From the NCBI GenBank assembly GCA_964415045.1, contig CAYPZL010000232.1:1-7718 (forward strand): a DNA stretch of 7,718 nucleotides, written 5' to 3'. This document shows positions 5,346 through 7,718 of this stretch, piece by piece. The position numbers and the translations under genes are program-made. Under the pieces are notes generated by a model, which was not told the DNA's origin, ran no database searches, and saw only the letters and a program-made list of their open reading frames with translations. Numbering within the stretch: the stretch's first letter is position 1; each line of letters begins with the position of its first letter. The stretch comes from CAYPZL01 sp964415045. Its GTDB lineage: Bacteria > Planctomycetota > Phycisphaerae > Sedimentisphaerales > Anaerobacaceae.

Positions 5346-7376
5346 GTGGCAGCAACGAGCGACATTCGAAACGTAGTACTTCTGGGACATGGCGGCAGCG
5401 GCAAGACCTCGCTGGCCGAGGCGATATTGCATAAGACCGGCGCGACAAACCGGCTGGGGAGCGTCGATGACAAGACCAGCACGTGCGACTACTACGACGA
5501 GGAAAAGGAGCACCAGCACTCCATCCTCTCGGCTGTCGTGCACACCGAGCATAACGGCAAGCTCATCAACCTCATCGACACGCCCGGCTATCCGGACTTC
5601 AGCGGCCCGGCCATCATGGCCATCCCGGCCGCCGAGACCGCCGTCATCGTCATCGGCGCCGCCGCCGGCATTGAGACCAATACCCGCAAGCTCTTCCAGC
5701 TCGCCACCGAGGCCAACAAGCCGCGCGTCATCGTCATCAACAAGATGGACGCCGAGAACGTCGAGATGCCCGAACTTATCAAGACGATCCAGGAAACGTT
5801 CGGCTCGCAGTGTCGCTGTGCCAATCTCCCCGGCGCCGACAAGAGCTCCGTGATCGACTGCATCAACAACGACAGCGGCGACTCGCCCCTGGCCGACGTC
5901 GGACAGGCTCATACCGACCTGATCGAAAGCGCCATCGAGGCCGACGACGCCCTCATGGAGCGCTATCTGAGCGGCGAGGAGATCTCCTCGGACCAGATTG
6001 CACCGGTCTTCGTGCAGGCCCTCAAAGCCGGAACGCTGGTCCCGATCGTCTTCACCGACGCGCGCAGCGAGGTCGGCATTACCGAGCTGCTCGACTTGAT
6101 CACACAATGCACGCCGTCGCCGGCCGAGGTCGATCCGGCCAGGCTCACCGACGGGGAGAACGTCACCGAAATCAAGGCCGACAGCGCCGGTCCCCTGGCG
6201 GGCTTGGTGTTCCGCATCACGTTCGACCCCCGCTCGAACATGAAATACTCCACAATCCGCATTTTCAGCGGTACGCTCAAGTCGGATACGAACCTGATTC
6301 GCAACAACGAGAAGAAAGGGCTGCGACCGGGACACGTCATGAAGACTCAGGGCGGCGAGACCAGCGAGATCGACGCCGGGATCGCCGGCGACATTGTCAC
6401 CCTGGCCAAGGTCGATGAGCTCAAAGTGGGCGACCTCGTGCACGACGGCCGCGCCGCCGGCACGTTCGAGATGCTCAAGGCCCCCGAACCCATGTTCTCG
6501 CTGGCGCTGGAACCGGCCTCCCGCGGCGACGAGCAGAAGATCAGCGGCGCCCTCGAGAAGCTCTGCGAGGAGGACCCCTGCTTCAAGGTCAGCCGGGACG
6601 CCCAGACCAAGGAGCTGGTGGCCAACGGCATGGGCGACCTGCACCTGCGCATCATGCTCGAGAAGATGGAGAACCGCTTCAAGCTCAAGGTCAACACCAA
6701 GGAGCCCAAGATCCCCTATCGCGAAACGATCGGGGCCAAGGCCGAGGGCCACTACCGCCACAAGAAGCAGACCGGCGGCGCCGGGCAGTTCGGCGAGGTG
6801 TATCTCCGCGTCGAGCCGGCCGAACGCAACAGCGAGCCGCCCATGCAGTTTAGCTGGGACATCTTCGGCGGCTCCATCCCGGGCCAGTTCGAGCCGGCCA
6901 TCGTCAAGGGCATCAACGACGTCATGCAAAGCGGCGTCGTCGCCGGATACCCCTTGCAGGACATCAAGGTCAGCGTCTACGACGGCAAGCACCACCCGGT
7001 GGACTCCAAGGAAGTGGCGTTCCGGGCCGCCGGCAAAGGCGCGTTCATCGACGCCGTGCAGAAGGCCAAGCCGTCCCTGCTCGAGCCCATCGTGGACATC
7101 GAAGTGACCGTACCGGCCGAGAACGTCGGCGATATCACCGGCGACCTGTCCTCCAAACGCGGCCGCGTCGTCGGACAGGACATGCTGCCCGGCAATTTCA
7201 TCACCGTCAAGGCACAAGTCCCGCTGGCCGAAGTGACCCAGTATACCAGCCAGCTCAAGAGTGTCACCGGCGGACGGGGTAGCTTCTCCATGTCCTTCAG
7301 CCACTACGAGCCCGTTCCCCCGAACGTCCAGCAGCAGATCGTAGCGGCCCACAAAAAAGCCCAGGAAACCGAATAA
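5346..7376 (+). CDS. fusA: Elongation factor G-like translational GTPase (divergent EF-G paralogue)
   Basis: A 676-residue protein started by GTG with GGAGG (5334-5338) 7 bases upstream. EF-G moves tRNA and mRNA through the ribosome at the cost of GTP. All domains are present: the GTPase domain with P-loop GHGGSGKT (14-21), DTPGYPDF (78-85) and NKMD (132-135), domain II (about 280-370), domain III (about 380-455), domain IV (about 455-580, with the tip motif HHPVDSKEVAF at 549-559) and domain V (about 580-655). It differs from housekeeping EF-G: the P-loop is GHGGSGKT rather than AHIDAGKT, and the switch I region RGITI is replaced by HQHSI (about 56-60). These are traits of the EF-G-like paralogue group, so the cell may carry a canonical fusA elsewhere. 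The role could be translocation, ribosome recycling or a stress function; the sequence does not decide. It is monocistronic, with its own promoter, leader hairpin and downstream terminator. Confidence 0.9.
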   Translation: MAATSDIRNVVLLGHGGSGKTSLAEAILHKTGATNRLGSVDDKTSTCDYYDEEKEHQHSILSAVVHTEHNGKLINLIDTPGYPDFSGPAIMAIPAAETAVIVIGAAAGIETNTRKLFQLATEANKPRVIVINKMDAENVEMPELIKTIQETFGSQCRCANLPGADKSSVIDCINNDSGDSPLADVGQAHTDLIESAIEADDALMERYLSGEEISSDQIAPVFVQALKAGTLVPIVFTDARSEVGITELLDLITQCTPSPAEVDPARLTDGENVTEIKADSAGPLAGLVFRITFDPRSNMKYSTIRIFSGTLKSDTNLIRNNEKKGLRPGHVMKTQGGETSEIDAGIAGDIVTLAKVDELKVGDLVHDGRAAGTFEMLKAPEPMFSLALEPASRGDEQKISGALEKLCEEDPCFKVSRDAQTKELVANGMGDLHLRIMLEKMENRFKLKVNTKEPKIPYRETIGAKAEGHYRHKKQTGGAGQFGEVYLRVEPAERNSEPPMQFSWDIFGGSIPGQFEPAIVKGINDVMQSGVVAGYPLQDIKVSVYDGKHHPVDSKEVAFRAAGKGAFIDAVQKAKPSLLEPIVDIEVTVPAENVGDITGDLSSKRGRVVGQDMLPGNFITVKAQVPLAEVTQYTSQLKSVTGGRGSFSMSFSHYEPVPPNVQQQIVAAHKKAQETE

Positions 7377-7420
7377 ACCGGCCAGACGCAATGCTCTTCC
7401 GGGTACAAGAGAGCCACGTG

Positions 7421-7453
7421 ACGGGCCCTGCACAAGTAGCGTGCCGGGCCCGT
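7421..7453 (+). terminator. GC-rich terminator hairpin after the EF-G-like gene
   Basis: ACGGGCCC (7421-7428) pairs perfectly with GGGCCCGT (7446-7453). After one mismatch, GCAC (7430-7433) pairs with GTGC (7441-7444), leaving a 7-base loop. It lies 44 bases after the stop codon. The downstream T-run is poor (TTCGCTTT), so termination may be less efficient than a textbook site or need Rho. Confidence 0.7.
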
Positions 7454-7558
7454 TCGCTTTGCGCATACACTCCGCCGAGCCTGGGCCCCGAAGAAGTCTC
7501 CGACCGTCACCCGGGGACAAATTCTTACCAAGGGACCCCAGAAATCGTCCGCGGATTC

Positions 7559-7587
7559 TTGACACGCGAAGCGCGATCCGATAAAAT
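7559..7587 (+). promoter_or_regulatory. Strong sigma-70-type promoter for a gene beyond the right edge
   Basis: A perfect TTGACA (7559-7564) and TAAAAT (7582-7587, one mismatch to TATAAT) are separated by 17 bases, within an AT-rich island in GC-rich DNA. Transcription is predicted to start near 7593-7595, exactly at the first arm of the leader hairpin. Confidence 0.8.
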
Positions 7588-7592
7588 AATAT

Positions 7593-7686
7593 TTGACTCC
7601 TGTCGTGTGGCTCGACACGGAGTCAACTCGGAGTTGGGAGATACTCGGTAACACTCCCCTATTTGACTCAAGTTGACTGACTTTTT
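7593..7686 (+). promoter_or_regulatory. Structured leader with mutually exclusive hairpins, possible attenuator
   Basis: Structure 1 pairs TTGACTCC (7593-7600) with GGAGTCAA (7619-7626), extended by TGTCG (7601-7605) with CGACA (7613-7617). Structure 2 pairs AGTCAACT (7621-7628) with AGTTGACT (7671-7678), three bases before a run of five T (7682-7686). Both use 7621-7626, so they cannot form together. A 9-base direct repeat ATTTGACTC occurs at 7591-7599 and 7661-7669. This resembles a terminator/antiterminator switch, but the same repeats could instead be operator sites for a DNA-binding regulator. Confidence 0.45.
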
Positions 7687-7718
7687 CGATTGGTCTGGGG
7701 CGTGGGGAACAGGATTGA

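Larger units (their letters stand above)
7377..7718. other. Intergenic region downstream of the EF-G-like gene
   Basis: The last 342 bases hold no supportable gene. They contain the hairpin at 7421-7453, an unremarkable stretch to about 7558, a promoter at 7559-7587 and a structured leader to about 7686. A purine-rich run (GGGGCGTGGGGAACAGGA, 7696-7713) at the edge could precede a start codon outside the window. Confidence 0.6.

Noticed and set aside
4932..7565. An 877-codon open frame on the minus strand opposite the EF-G-like gene
   Set aside because: It is antisense to a clear EF-G homologue and covers its promoter and terminator. Its composition (Leu/Gly/Asp/Val/Ala-rich, repetitive) is what GC-rich antisense codon structure produces.
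7391..7651. An 86-codon plus-strand open frame after the EF-G-like gene
   Set aside because: It spans the terminator hairpin and the promoter at 7559-7587, lacks a ribosome binding site, and has non-protein-like composition.
1..7718. CRISPR arrays, tRNA or rRNA genes, insertion sequences
   Set aside because: No regularly spaced repeats, tRNA cloverleaf sequences, rRNA-like stretches, transposase motifs or terminal inverted repeats were seen.

Overview
The window is a GC-rich piece of bacterial chromosome with five protein genes on the plus strand, one very small gene on the minus strand, and clear regulatory DNA between them. It most likely comes from the phylum Planctomycetota, in or near the class Phycisphaerae. 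The best evidence is the C-terminal dockerin-like motif of the secreted protein at 3408-4583 (DLNGDCKVNIADFAEMARRW), a style very common in that group. The degenerate GspE-type ATPase at the left edge also fits. This placement is inference from motif style, not from a search.

Left part (1-2681): the 3' portion of a type II secretion/type IV pilus ATPase homologue whose nucleotide-binding motifs are mostly lost, so it is probably a pseudo-ATPase. It is followed after 69 bases by a CvpA-like membrane protein with a long soluble C-terminal part. The two are in one direction with no convincing terminator between them and are probably co-transcribed. Their promoter is outside the window.

Middle part (2682-5108): a 49-residue acidic protein is encoded on the minus strand, convergent with the CvpA-like gene. 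A divergent intergenic region of about 400 bases follows and carries a near-consensus sigma-70 promoter at 3326-3354. That promoter drives a secreted protein built from two copies of a domain with calcium-loop-like, CxxC and HYMxHGS motifs plus a dockerin-like tail. After 30 bases comes a small cysteine-containing cytoplasmic protein of unknown function that starts at a TTG codon. These two genes look like a small operon.

Right part (5109-7718): a promoter and a hairpin-containing leader precede a GTG-started EF-G-like translational GTPase, which ends in a strong GC-rich hairpin. The last 160 bases hold a near-consensus promoter (7559-7587). Its leader contains repeated TTGACT/AGTCAA elements that can fold in two mutually exclusive ways, one of them ending in a T-run, and this would control a gene beyond the window edge.

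The most unusual items are the ATPase with a valine in place of the Walker A lysine, the duplicated CxxC/HYMxHGS secreted protein with its cysteine-containing partner gene, and the possible attenuator at the right end.
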